Below are positions 25,570 through 34,710 of a stretch of DNA of 64,000 nt, in pieces (the first letter of the stretch is position 1; every line of letters begins with the position of its first letter). Below the pieces are notes generated by a model that did no database searches, had not been told where the DNA came from, and worked only from the letters and a program-made list of their open reading frames with translations. Both the position numbers and the translations under genes were made by a program. Source of the stretch: JBHICC01 sp046759385 (lineage in GTDB: Bacteria; Pseudomonadota; Gammaproteobacteria; Acidiferrobacterales; SPGG2); contig JBHICC010000011.1 of NCBI GenBank assembly GCA_046759385.1, positions 1 to 64,000 on the forward strand. The letters are read 5' to 3'.

Positions 25570-26460
25570 TTGACATTCCAAGAACTGATACTGAGCCTGC
25601 AGAAGTACTGGGCGCGACAGGGCTGCATCGTCATGCAGCCATACGACATGGAGGTCGGCGCGGGGACGTTTCATCCGGCAACCACACTCGGTGCAATTGG
25701 ACCGGAGCCGATAAGAGCGGCATATGTGCAGCCCTCGCGGCGTCCAACGGATGGGCGCTACGGCGAGAACCCGAATCGCTTGCAACACTACTTCCAGTTC
25801 CAGGTTATCTTGAAACCGGCACCGCTAAACCTACAAGACCTTTATCTCGGATCTCTCCGCGAGCTCGGCTTCGATCCGCTGGTGCATGATATTCGCTTCG
25901 TCGAGGATGACTGGGAGTCGCCAACACTCGGTGCCTGGGGATTGGGTTGGGAGGTTTGGCTTAACGGCATGGAGGTGACCCAGTTCACTTACTTCCAGCA
26001 GGTAGGTGGGTTGGATTGTAGACCCGTAACCGGAGAGATTACTTACGGCCTCGAGCGGCTCGCGATGTATGTTCAGGGCGTCGACAATGTTTTCGACCTC
26101 ATATGGACCGATGGTTTCCGCTACGGTGATATCTACCGAGAGAGCGAGCGCGAGTTCTCTGTCTACAACTTCGAACAGGCGGACGTACCGACCTTATTTC
26201 GGCACTTCGATGATGCTGAGCGCGAAAGCCGGCGGTTGCTCGGGCTGAACTTGCCTCTGCCTGCGTACGATCTGGCATTGAAAGCCTCGCATCTGTTTAA
26301 CCTACTAGACGCGCGTCGGGCGATCAGTGTGACGGAGCGCGCACGTTTCATCGGGCGTGTGCGGGCGTTGGTGCGCGCGGTCGCAGAGAGTTATTACGAG
26401 CGCCGAGAGCAGCTCGAGTTTCCGCGCGGCAACGGCGATCGGGTAGGCTCACGTGGGTAA
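25570..26460 (+). CDS. glyQ: Glycyl-tRNA synthetase alpha subunit
   Basis: Catalytic subunit of the alpha2beta2 bacterial glycyl-tRNA synthetase. The start is TTG; no ATG, GTG or other TTG occurs between the upstream in-frame stop and the conserved TFQELILSLQKYWARQGC. The protein of 296 residues shows YVQPSRRPTDGRYGENPNRLQHY, FVEDDWESPTLGAWGLGWEVW, MEVTQFTYFQQVGG and GEITYGLERLAMY, all characteristic. It overlaps glyS by eight bases. A TATAAT lies about 40 bases upstream. Confidence 0.95.
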   Translation: MTFQELILSLQKYWARQGCIVMQPYDMEVGAGTFHPATTLGAIGPEPIRAAYVQPSRRPTDGRYGENPNRLQHYFQFQVILKPAPLNLQDLYLGSLRELGFDPLVHDIRFVEDDWESPTLGAWGLGWEVWLNGMEVTQFTYFQQVGGLDCRPVTGEITYGLERLAMYVQGVDNVFDLIWTDGFRYGDIYRESEREFSVYNFEQADVPTLFRHFDDAERESRRLLGLNLPLPAYDLALKASHLFNLLDARRAISVTERARFIGRVRALVRAVAESYYERREQLEFPRGNGDRVGSRG

Positions 26461-28603
26461 TCGCCAATCTGCTTTGCACCAGCGGCGAGCGCGTGCAACG
26501 CCGCGCCATCGCACAACCACAACCGAAGCGACGGATTTGTTGGTCGAGATCGGTACAGAGGAACTTCCGCCGCAGTCGGTCAAAACTCTAAGTGAAGCGT
26601 TGGGTGAACAGTTGTATCGAGGCTTAGAGGCCGCTGGACTGTTGGCGGACAGTACTTCAGAGCCCGAGCTGTTCGCCACGCCACGACGGCTAGCGGCTAG
26701 GATCGCCAATGTGCTGGATAAGCAGCCTGACCGAGTAGTCGAGCGACGTGGCCCTGCCTGGCAGGCCGCCTTCGATGAGCGTGGGCAATTCACGCAAGCG
26801 GTAATCGGGTTTGCGCGTGCGTGCGGTGTAACCCCAGATAAGCTCCAGCGTCTGCAAACAGACAAAGGAGATTGGATGGTTTTCCGGCGTAAAGAGCGCG
26901 GGACTGCGGCTCGCAAACTGATTCCCACAATCGTCAATGACACACTGAAGCAGCTTCCAATCCCGAAGCGCATGCGCTGGGCCGACCTCGAAGCGGAGTT
27001 CGTGCGCCCTGTTCATTGGCTCGTGCTGCTGCATGGCGACAAGGTCATTCCGTGCGAGGTGCTATCGGTCAAGGCGAAGCGCGACACCAGGGGACATCGC
27101 TTTCATTACCCAAAGTCGATTGCGCTGCGATCAGCGAAAACGTACCCCGGCCCGTTAGCCACGCGTGGCTTTGTGGTGGCCGACTTCGCGGCACGCAAGG
27201 CGGTGATTCGCACAAAGGCAAAGGCGCTTGCACGACGCAAGGGCGGCGAGGCGGTAATCGATGAGGACCTGCTGGATGAGGTTACGGGTTTGGTGGAGTG
27301 GCCGGAGCCGATACTCGCATCCTTTGACAAGGAATTCTTGCAGGTCCCACCCGAGCCGCTGATCTCAACGATGAAGGACAATCAGAAATGTTTTCCGGTG
27401 GTGACAGGTAAGCGTAAGTTGTTACCGTACTTCATCACGGTTGCAAACATACGCAGCAAAGATGTTGCGAAAGTGCGGGAGGGAAACGAGCGCGTGATTC
27501 GAGCGCGCTTTGCCGACGCTCGTTTCTTCTGGGAAACCGATCGTAAGACCCGGCTAGAGCAGCGAGTCGATGAGCTCAAAGGCGTCGTTTTCCATGACAA
27601 GTTAGGAACCATGCATGAAAAGGCCATGCGCGTACGCGCGCTGGCGGCCCTGATAGCCGGGGACATTGGCGTCGACATACCGCTTTCGGAGCGCGCTGCG
27701 CTGCTCTGTAAGGCTGATCTGATGACGGGCCTGGTCGGGGAGTTTCCGGAACTACAAGGTGTTATGGGGCGCTACTATGCCGAGCATGACGGCGAGTCGG
27801 CCGAGGTAGCATTGGCAATGGAAGAGCATTACCTGCCGCGCTATGCTGGTGATCGTTTGCCCACGGGTAAGAACGGCCAGGTCGTGGCCGTTGCCGATAA
27901 GGTCGACACTATCGTCGGCATCTTCGCTGCAGGAGAAGCCCCTACAGGCGATAAGGACCCGTTCGCGTTGCGGCGGGCGGCCCTAGGCGTATTGCGCATC
28001 GTGATCGAATGCAAGCTCGGCTTGGATCTGGTCGCCTTGCTCGGCGCCGCCTGTCGCCAGCTGCCGGAGGCATTGCAACAAGAGGGTGTTACCAATGCGG
28101 TCTACGACTTCATGATGGACCGACTACGCGCGTACTACGTGGATGCGAATGTTACGCCAGATGTGTACGAGGCGGTGCTTGTCACCCGTCCAGCGCGCCC
28201 GGCCGATTTTGATCAGCGTGTGCGTGCGGTTATGGCATTCCGCAAGCTGCCCGAAGCCGAAAGTCTGACTATTGCCAACAAGCGCATCCGCAACATCCTG
28301 CGCCAAGGTGGGAACGCCGATTGGGATCACGTGTCCACCGAGTTGCTCACGGAAGAAGCGGAGCAGCAACTCGCTGCGCAGGTCGAGTCGCTACAGATGA
28401 CCTTGACGCCGCTGTTCGATGCAGGCGAGTACACAGAAGCGATGAAACGTTTGGCTGCGTTGCGCCCGCAAGTGGATCGTTTCTTCGACAAGGTGATGGT
28501 GATGGTTGATGAAGAGGCCGTAAGGGACAACCGACTGGCGCTACTCAACAGCCTCAGTGGCCTGTTCCTGCGTGTCGCCGATCTCTCCAGACTGCAGAAC
28601 TAA
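26453..28603 (+). CDS. glyS: Glycyl-tRNA synthetase beta subunit
   Basis: tRNA-recognising and editing-related subunit partnering GlyQ; 716 residues. After a basic N-terminal extension of about 27 residues relative to E. coli it reads LLVEIGTEELPPQSVKTL, then FATPRRLAARIAN, ISTMKDNQKCFPV, ANIRSKD, FFWETDRK and MTGLVGEFPELQGVMGRYYA with an HD-type region. The C-terminal anticodon-binding DALR-like domain holds FDKVMVMVDEEAVRDNRLALL. The GTG overlaps the glyQ stop, which supports it over later starts. Confidence 0.95.
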   Translation: MGNRQSALHQRRARATPRHRTTTTEATDLLVEIGTEELPPQSVKTLSEALGEQLYRGLEAAGLLADSTSEPELFATPRRLAARIANVLDKQPDRVVERRGPAWQAAFDERGQFTQAVIGFARACGVTPDKLQRLQTDKGDWMVFRRKERGTAARKLIPTIVNDTLKQLPIPKRMRWADLEAEFVRPVHWLVLLHGDKVIPCEVLSVKAKRDTRGHRFHYPKSIALRSAKTYPGPLATRGFVVADFAARKAVIRTKAKALARRKGGEAVIDEDLLDEVTGLVEWPEPILASFDKEFLQVPPEPLISTMKDNQKCFPVVTGKRKLLPYFITVANIRSKDVAKVREGNERVIRARFADARFFWETDRKTRLEQRVDELKGVVFHDKLGTMHEKAMRVRALAALIAGDIGVDIPLSERAALLCKADLMTGLVGEFPELQGVMGRYYAEHDGESAEVALAMEEHYLPRYAGDRLPTGKNGQVVAVADKVDTIVGIFAAGEAPTGDKDPFALRRAALGVLRIVIECKLGLDLVALLGAACRQLPEALQQEGVTNAVYDFMMDRLRAYYVDANVTPDVYEAVLVTRPARPADFDQRVRAVMAFRKLPEAESLTIANKRIRNILRQGGNADWDHVSTELLTEEAEQQLAAQVESLQMTLTPLFDAGEYTEAMKRLAALRPQVDRFFDKVMVMVDEEAVRDNRLALLNSLSGLFLRVADLSRLQN

Positions 28604-28640
28604 GCGCGCGTGCTGACGAGTCACAAAGAGCGAGAGTTTC

Positions 28641-28973
28641 ATGGACACTAATTCCTACGAGAGCATGCTAAGCGCGGTGAAAGCGTTCCACGACAAGCAC
28701 GACCTGAAGGCGGCCGGTGGAGAAGAGTTGAATCACCGCGTGGCGTTGATGGCTGAGGAACTCGGCGAGATCGCGGCCTGCGTTACCAAGGGCCGGGGAT
28801 GCGATGCATTGGCGGAAGAGTGTGCCGATATGCTTATACTCCTAATCGGTACCGCGATATCTGCCGACTTCGACTTGCGCACGGCCTTTTGGCAAAAGAT
28901 GGAGCGGTTGCAGCATCGCACCGGTCGGCTAGTCAACGGGCGCATCCGCGTGTCTGATTTCCGTGAAACGTGA
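28641..28973 (+). CDS. MazG-like nucleotide pyrophosphohydrolase
   Basis: A 110-residue all-alpha NTP pyrophosphatase of the MazG superfamily. The metal-binding pattern is seen in MAEELGEIAA and AEECADMLILLIG, carrying the paired acidic residues EE..E and E..D. It likely hydrolyses a non-canonical nucleotide and helps keep the pool clean, although the substrate is not evident. It lies in the glyQS-gmhB-plsC run on the plus strand with short gaps, preceded by GAGCGAGAG. Confidence 0.8.
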   Translation: MDTNSYESMLSAVKAFHDKHDLKAAGGEELNHRVALMAEELGEIAACVTKGRGCDALAEECADMLILLIGTAISADFDLRTAFWQKMERLQHRTGRLVNGRIRVSDFRET

Positions 28974-29013
28974 GCGCTGAAGCCTCTTAGCTGCGAACGG
29001 TGGCGGACGCAAG

Positions 29014-29565
29014 ATGCGATTAGTCATTCTCGATCGAGACGGGGTGATCAACTACGATTCAGACGATTTTATCAAGTCGCCAGAAGAGTGGGTGCCGATC
29101 CCAGGCAGCCTCGAGGCGATTGCCCGTCTGCACCGCGCCGGCTACCGCGTTGTCATAGCGACTAACCAGTCGGGGGTTGGCCGCGGATTGCTGGATGTCG
29201 ATACGCTCGAGCGGATTCACGAGCGTATGCTCGACGCGGTGCAGAAAGAGGGCGGCAAGATCGATGGCATCTTCTTTTGTCCCCACAAGCCAGAGGATTG
29301 CTGCCTATGTCGTAAGCCGAAGCCTGGCTTGCTGCAGCAGATTGCCGAAAGGATGAAGGTGAATCTTAACAGGGTGTACGCCGTAGGGGATTCCGAGCGT
29401 GACATCGTCGCCGCGCGGCGTGTGTCCGCTTCGCCGATATTAGTACGAACGGGTAAAGGCAACGAGACCCTTGAACAAAGTAATGAGCTTACGGGTGTGC
29501 CGGTGTTTGACAGTCTCGCAGCCTTTACGGATGCGCTCTTGTCCGATCAGGTGACGACAGGTTGA
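29014..29565 (+). CDS. gmhB: D-glycero-beta-D-manno-heptose-1,7-bisphosphate 7-phosphatase
   Basis: HAD phosphatase in ADP-heptose synthesis for lipopolysaccharide core. The 183-residue protein has VILDRDGVINYDSD (catalytic DxD), IATNQSGVGRG, the cysteine zinc-binding loop CPHKPEDCCLCRKPKPGL, and AVGDSERDIVAARR. The zinc loop and heptose context distinguish it from histidinol phosphatases. It lies between glyS and plsC as in Pseudomonas. The plsC start follows its stop by one base. Confidence 0.93.
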   Translation: MRLVILDRDGVINYDSDDFIKSPEEWVPIPGSLEAIARLHRAGYRVVIATNQSGVGRGLLDVDTLERIHERMLDAVQKEGGKIDGIFFCPHKPEDCCLCRKPKPGLLQQIAERMKVNLNRVYAVGDSERDIVAARRVSASPILVRTGKGNETLEQSNELTGVPVFDSLAAFTDALLSDQVTTG

Positions 29566-29566
29566 C

Positions 29567-30325
29567 GTGCTAGTTGTACGCTCGGCGCTGTTTAACTTAG
29601 TGATGTGGTTGTCGGTGCTGGTGTATGCGCCGCTGTCCTTGCTTACGTTCCCGTTGCCGCCGCTTATGAGGTACCGGTTCGTTGTTCAATGGTGCCGCTT
29701 TCATATCTGGCTGCTGCGACCCCTTTGCGGCCTCGACTACCGTGTAGAGGGCCGCGAAAACCTACCCGAAGGGCCAGCGATCATCCTTTCCAAGCACCAG
29801 TCCACATGGGAAACGTTGGCCTATCAGTTGATATTTCCTCCAATCACCTGGGTACTAAAACGGGAGCTGATGTGGGTACCGTTTTTCGGGTGGGCACTCG
29901 CGCTGCTGCGGCCGATCGCCATCGAGCGCGGTGCTGGACGTCGTGCGGTGGAACAGGTGATCCAGCAGGGTCGCGTCAGGTTGGCATCTGGTTTGTGGGT
30001 GTTGATCTTTCCCGAAGGTACGCGCATGGCATCAGGGACGCGCGGGAAGTACCGCTTGGGTGGCGCGGTGCTAGCGGCGAACAGCGGTTATCCGGTTGTG
30101 CCGGTCGCCCATAATGCGGGCACATTCTGGCCACGTCGGGGGTTTATCAAGCGCCCCGGTGTGGTGCGGGTAGTGATCGGGCCGATCATCAATAGCCAAA
30201 AACACAATCCCGAAGAGATCATAGAAGCCGTTGAATCTTGGATCGAGAACACGATGGAACAGCTCGAGTCTGCCAACAACTCGCAGGCTACGGCCGAATC
30301 AGCCCACCGCGCCGCATCGTCGTGA
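29567..30325 (+). CDS. plsC: 1-acyl-sn-glycerol-3-phosphate acyltransferase
   Basis: Converts lysophosphatidate to phosphatidate at the inner membrane; 252 residues, GTG start. A hydrophobic N-terminus (about 5-35) anchors the protein. The acyltransferase motif is SKHQSTWETL, with HX4E as in many gammaproteobacterial PlsC proteins, followed by LKRELMWVPFFGW, AIERG and LIFPEGTRMA. The C-terminal tail is rich in Ser, Ala and Glu. It ends three bases from the convergent S9 peptidase gene. Confidence 0.9.
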   Translation: MLVVRSALFNLVMWLSVLVYAPLSLLTFPLPPLMRYRFVVQWCRFHIWLLRPLCGLDYRVEGRENLPEGPAIILSKHQSTWETLAYQLIFPPITWVLKRELMWVPFFGWALALLRPIAIERGAGRRAVEQVIQQGRVRLASGLWVLIFPEGTRMASGTRGKYRLGGAVLAANSGYPVVPVAHNAGTFWPRRGFIKRPGVVRVVIGPIINSQKHNPEEIIEAVESWIENTMEQLESANNSQATAESAHRAASS

Positions 30326-30328
30326 GAC

Positions 30329-32254
30329 CTACAGGTTGTAGATTTGAACCGGCTCCAGCGAATCGGCAAGCTCTAGTCCGAACACGCGCCCGTAGAAGTA
30401 AAGCTGCGCTTCCATAGCGGCCTTGATATGTTGTGCCTGGCGGAACCCGTGCTGCTCGCCGGCAAACGCTAGGTAGGCGACTGGGATGCCCTTTTCGCGT
30501 AGCGCCGCTACCATACGTTCGGCCTGACTTGGTGGCACCACACGGTCTTCCAGCCCCTGAAAGAAAATCACCGGGCAAGCGAGACGGTCGACATAGTGAA
30601 TCGGTGAGCGTGCACGATAGAGGTCGCGCTGTTCGGGATAGGGCCCGATCAGACGGTCTAGGTAACGCGACTCGAACTTGTGTGTGTCGGTGGCCAAGGT
30701 TTCTAGGTCACTCACCCCATAGTAGCTGGCACCGGCCTTGAAGTAGTCGTGGAACGTAAGCGCGCACAGCACGGTGTAGCCGCCCGCGCTACCGCCCGAG
30801 ATAGCGACGCGTTCGGCATCGACTAAGCCTTTCGAAACAAGGCAGCGTGCGGCATTAATGCAGTCCTCGATGTCCGCGATACCCCACTGACCATTGAGCT
30901 GCTCACGATACGCACGCCCGTATCCTGTGCTACCCCGGTAATTCACGCTCACGACCGCAAACCCGCGACTGGTCCAATACTGGGTACTGAGGTGCAAGAC
31001 ATTTGCCGCCGCCCCCGTAGGGCCGCCGTGGCAAGTCACAATAAGCGGCGGCGAGGTGTCTACCGGCGCTACGTAATCGCGATTACGGGGCGGGTAAAAA
31101 AAGGCGTGGGCTTTGGTGTCATCCCCGGTGGGGAACGCAATTTCTTCTGACACGGACAGATAGTCATGATCTATTGCGACAGTCGTCGAGCGACGCAGCA
31201 CGTCAATGCGATGGTCACTGTGGTCTAGCCGTACAACCGTCTGTGCTTCGCTTGGTGACGCCGCTAAGAAAACCGCATGCCTCGGCGTCGCGCGGACGCT
31301 GGTGATGTAGGTATACGGTGTCTCGATGTCCTCAAGCTCTCCCCCGCGCGTGTCGATGCGGGCTAAATACCAATGGCCGTGTTTATTGTAGGCAGCGATG
31401 ATGCAGTCGCGAGAAGCGAAAGCATAGGTGGACATCCCGAATACCCATTGCGGTAGACCGAACTCGGCCTGTATCGCGGTGATCGGCACGCTTGTGCCGC
31501 TATGCCAACGGTAAAGGTTCCACCACCCCGTTCGATCGGACACGAAATACAAGGCGCCATCCGGCGACCACTCGGGTTGAAAGATCGACTCGTGAGTGCT
31601 GCCAGCAACCCGCGTCGGCTGTGTCACCGAGCCGTCAGCATTAAGTGGCGCTGCCCAGAGCTCGGTCCCGTCCCACGGCATGTCCGGATGGTTCCAAGTG
31701 AGCCAGGCGAGCATGTCGCCATCAGCACTCAGGCGTGGCGCAGCATAGAATGCGTTACCGGCGACTAACGGCTGCAGCTCTTTATTGCCAGCGACATCGA
31801 TAGCAACGATCGTGTTCACTGGCTCGCCGCTAACGCTATGGTCTTCGCAGACACAGATGATTCGCGCGTGTCGGCGATCGATCATGCCGTCGGCAAAACG
31901 AAGCGCGCTGTCGGGCGTGATTGGTCGTGGTGTCGTGCCCGGTTCTAGACGGTAAAGGCGCTGATCCGCGTCGTTGGAAAAGAACAAAACGCGGTCCGCG
32001 GCCACAAACGCACCACCACCGTATTCGTGTACACGCGTGCGAGCGCTCCAGTGTGGAGGCGTAATCTCCCGGATGTCGCCGTCCGACGTGTGTCGCACGA
32101 CGACGTGACGCCCGGCCTCCATTGGCCTGGACTCGATCCAAAGGATGTCATCGCCGTCGACGTAGACCGATGCCAAGCCGACCGTTTCGGCGACGATCAA
32201 ATCGGGTGTAATGGGCGATTTCCAGGAGCCGTAAGCTGCGGTGCGTCTCGCCAT
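30329..32254 (-). CDS. S9 prolyl-oligopeptidase-family peptidase
   Basis: Large serine peptidase of the S9C/acyl-peptidase type, about 641 residues from the ATG ending at 32254 (MARRTAAYGSWKSP); a more upstream ATG is possible but adds unrelated residues. A beta-propeller of WD/PD40-like blades occupies the first 370 residues (for example FQPEWSPDGALYFVSDRTGWWNLY). The alpha/beta hydrolase domain has nucleophile motif AISGGSAGGYTVL, HGGPTG for the oxyanion region, GLEDRVVPPSQ for the Asp and EQHGFRQ for the His, so the triad is intact. No signal peptide, so likely cytosolic. Confidence 0.9.
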   Translation of the reverse strand: MARRTAAYGSWKSPITPDLIVAETVGLASVYVDGDDILWIESRPMEAGRHVVVRHTSDGDIREITPPHWSARTRVHEYGGGAFVAADRVLFFSNDADQRLYRLEPGTTPRPITPDSALRFADGMIDRRHARIICVCEDHSVSGEPVNTIVAIDVAGNKELQPLVAGNAFYAAPRLSADGDMLAWLTWNHPDMPWDGTELWAAPLNADGSVTQPTRVAGSTHESIFQPEWSPDGALYFVSDRTGWWNLYRWHSGTSVPITAIQAEFGLPQWVFGMSTYAFASRDCIIAAYNKHGHWYLARIDTRGGELEDIETPYTYITSVRATPRHAVFLAASPSEAQTVVRLDHSDHRIDVLRRSTTVAIDHDYLSVSEEIAFPTGDDTKAHAFFYPPRNRDYVAPVDTSPPLIVTCHGGPTGAAANVLHLSTQYWTSRGFAVVSVNYRGSTGYGRAYREQLNGQWGIADIEDCINAARCLVSKGLVDAERVAISGGSAGGYTVLCALTFHDYFKAGASYYGVSDLETLATDTHKFESRYLDRLIGPYPEQRDLYRARSPIHYVDRLACPVIFFQGLEDRVVPPSQAERMVAALREKGIPVAYLAFAGEQHGFRQAQHIKAAMEAQLYFYGRVFGLELADSLEPVQIYNL

Positions 32255-32494
32255 AGCAACGGAGTCCGTACAATTACGAGCTGGCGGATGTTCCCGCATT
32301 CCGGCGCAAGGCGCCAGTCTGTATTAGCGTCGGCGACGTAATCGTCGGCCAAGCTATGGGCCTGCACAGTCGATAAGGAACCATAGGTTCGCCCAACCGA
32401 CCGGACCGGTCTTGCGAGCGAATTGTTCGGCCGTGATGCGTCGCCGGAACGGAGCGATAATATATGGCTTGTGTCGGGGCCGCTTCCCAGCGCT

Positions 32495-32974
32495 ATGGAC
32501 TACACGTCAGCACAGGTCGACTCGATCGAACGCGCCGTACAAGGGGGTCGCGAAGCTATGCAGCGGAGCAAGCGTTTTGATGCTTTGGTTTTTGCCAAGT
32601 CCTTCATTGGCTACGGCGGCGTGCAGATACCCAGCCAACCCGACAACGAAACGATGCGTGAGCAAATTGCCGCCCAGCTGATTGCCGCTCTCGAGTCCGG
32701 TCGTTCCACGAGCGACGATCCAACCTTGGCAAGAGAACTCCGGCGCGCGCAAGCTCAAGCGCGTTGGGCATCAGCGGCAGAGTCCGATAAGGTCGTGGGC
32801 TTTCATCTGAAGCTTGGTCCTGCGGCCACCTTGCAAGGTGCGTGTCGCGAGCTGCTCACGCGCGACTACGGGCTTGGTGCGGGGGTATTCCCGAAGGAGC
32901 GCATCGTGGTGCTGCCGCCTGCATGTGATGACCACGAGTTTACGCCGGTATTGGAGGATGAGGTTGAGCAGTAA
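32495..32974 (+). CDS. Hypothetical protein, unrecognised
   Basis: A 159-residue soluble protein starting at ATG 32495; the frame is open upstream to 32423 with another ATG, so the start is uncertain. I do not recognise its family. It has helical, Ala/Glu/Arg-rich stretches (MREQIAAQLIAALESGRSTSDDPTLARELRRAQAQARWA) and ends in acidic residues (LEDEVEQ). There are no membrane segments or signal. It lies between the S9 peptidase and the acyl-ACP synthetase-like gene, both on the opposite strand, so it is an isolated plus-strand gene with codon use like its neighbours. Confidence 0.55.
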   Translation: MDYTSAQVDSIERAVQGGREAMQRSKRFDALVFAKSFIGYGGVQIPSQPDNETMREQIAAQLIAALESGRSTSDDPTLARELRRAQAQARWASAAESDKVVGFHLKLGPAATLQGACRELLTRDYGLGAGVFPKERIVVLPPACDDHEFTPVLEDEVEQ

Positions 32975-33036
32975 CGTGATGCGGTGATGGCTAACTCGCG
33001 ACTGGTATTGGAGAGCGGCTGCGTATTAATTACTAA

Positions 33037-34593
33037 TCACGAGTCACTAGTCATCTCTTTTCGAGTTCGAGGCGTGGCCGCTTTAAGGCGCTCCATCACA
33101 AGGACTGCTGTCTGTCTAAAGTCTATCTTACCGCTTCCCATCTTGGGCAGCTCTTCGAAGACAACAAAGTGACGTGGCAGAGCGATGGCTGGCAGGCGTC
33201 TCCTGAGTGCACCGAGTGTCTGTCTTTGATCAACATCTCGCGTCAATGCCACTGCAATGCTCGCACCTTTCTTTGAATCCGGCACCTCGACGACGCAGGA
33301 CTCGACGTCATCAGGCAGGATCTGTTGCAATATGTTTTCGACCGCGACCAACGAAACCATCTCGCCGCCGACTTTGATGAAGCGCTTCAATCGGCCGCGA
33401 TGCCAGAGATAGCCTTCTTGATCGAGCACGCCCATGTCACCGGTTTCGTACCAGCCATCCTCGATTCGTAGCACGGTCTCCTCGATGTCGCCAAGGTAAC
33501 CTTTCATCACTAGGTCGCCTTTGACCAGAATCTTACCTTCCTCACCACGACTGAGTGCTTGTCCTTCATTAATATCGACAATCTTGACCTGCACGCCGGG
33601 AAGAGGCTTACCAACGCTTCCCGGCCTGTTGGCACCGGGCAGGTTGACCGAGATCACCGGGCTGGTCTCGGTCGCGCCGTAACCCTCAAATACACATACC
33701 CCGTGTTGCTCCTCGTACGCCGCGCGCAACCAGTCGGGCGTCTTATCTGCGCCGGCGACCACAACCCGCAGCGAGGCAAACTCCGCGGCAGCGGATTGCT
33801 TGAGGTAGCCCATCAAAAAGTAGGGTGTCGCGATCAATATTGTCGGTTTCTCTTCAACGATGATACGACTAACGGTTTTGAATTCGAGTGGGTTTCCGTA
33901 GGTCACAATCGTGAGACCGAGGATCAACGGCAACCATAGATTCGTAGTTAAGCCGAACACGTGAAACAACGGCAATACCGCGAGCACGATGTCGTCCTCG
34001 TGAAAATCGAAAACCTGTCTTGCTGCGTTGACATTTGAACCGATATTGCAGTGGGTGAGCTCGACTGCCTTCGGCTCCTGCTCGCTACCGCTGGTGAACA
34101 GGATCACGATAGTGTCGTTGGCGCGCCCCTCACGAAGGGTCCGGAGCAGCGCGCCAGTGGGTAAATGCGTTTTGATCAGTGCGGCCAGTTTTTCCAGCAG
34201 CCCGATCTCGCGCATTATGTTTTCGAGAAACACCATACCGTCAATCGTCGCGCATTCGATCTTGTTAAGTAACGCATGTGCAGTGATTATGGTTTTAAAC
34301 CCACACTTCGATTGAGCGTAGCGTGCATTTTGTTCCGCGCCGGTTGAGTAGTTAATCATCACCGGTATTTTGCCGGCCATGAGGGTGGCAAGTATCGACA
34401 GCGCGCACCCAGCGGAGTTCGGCACCATGATGCCGATGTAACCGTCGGGGTAGCGGCGGATGCGTCGTGCCAAGATCATTGCGCCGAGCAAAGCCCGCGA
34501 GTAGCTAATGCGCCTGTTGGTGGATCGATCGATGAAAGCGAGCTTCTGGCCCTTGGTCTTAGCGATCTTGACGAATTCGTGGTGTAGAAGCAT
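33037..34593 (-). CDS. AMP-dependent acyl-ACP/acyl-CoA synthetase
   Basis: Adenylate-forming enzyme of about 518 residues when started at MLLHHEFVKIAKTKG. The P-loop-like ILFTSGSEQEPKAVELTH, the core EGYGATETSPVISVN, YETGDMGVLDQEGYLWHRGRLKRFIKVGG and the C-terminal lysine in LPKMGSGKIDFRQT are complete. The sequence resembles the synthetase half of Aas, the 2-acylglycerophosphoethanolamine acyltransferase/acyl-ACP synthetase, but without an attached acyltransferase domain. It is the gene after rsmA on this strand, in the place where apaG is often found. Confidence 0.8.
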   Translation of the reverse strand: MLLHHEFVKIAKTKGQKLAFIDRSTNRRISYSRALLGAMILARRIRRYPDGYIGIMVPNSAGCALSILATLMAGKIPVMINYSTGAEQNARYAQSKCGFKTIITAHALLNKIECATIDGMVFLENIMREIGLLEKLAALIKTHLPTGALLRTLREGRANDTIVILFTSGSEQEPKAVELTHCNIGSNVNAARQVFDFHEDDIVLAVLPLFHVFGLTTNLWLPLILGLTIVTYGNPLEFKTVSRIIVEEKPTILIATPYFLMGYLKQSAAAEFASLRVVVAGADKTPDWLRAAYEEQHGVCVFEGYGATETSPVISVNLPGANRPGSVGKPLPGVQVKIVDINEGQALSRGEEGKILVKGDLVMKGYLGDIEETVLRIEDGWYETGDMGVLDQEGYLWHRGRLKRFIKVGGEMVSLVAVENILQQILPDDVESCVVEVPDSKKGASIAVALTRDVDQRQTLGALRRRLPAIALPRHFVVFEELPKMGSGKIDFRQTAVLVMERLKAATPRTRKEMTSDS

Positions 34594-34710
34594 AGGTCGT
34601 AGCCTGAATGGCCAAGGTCCTATAGTCGTTCTGTGGCCGTGGCGCCGCTCTGCGTCGGAACGTAGCAGCACAGTCTGGTTTGCGGCAAGCGCCTTTTTCC
34701 AAAGGCTGCC

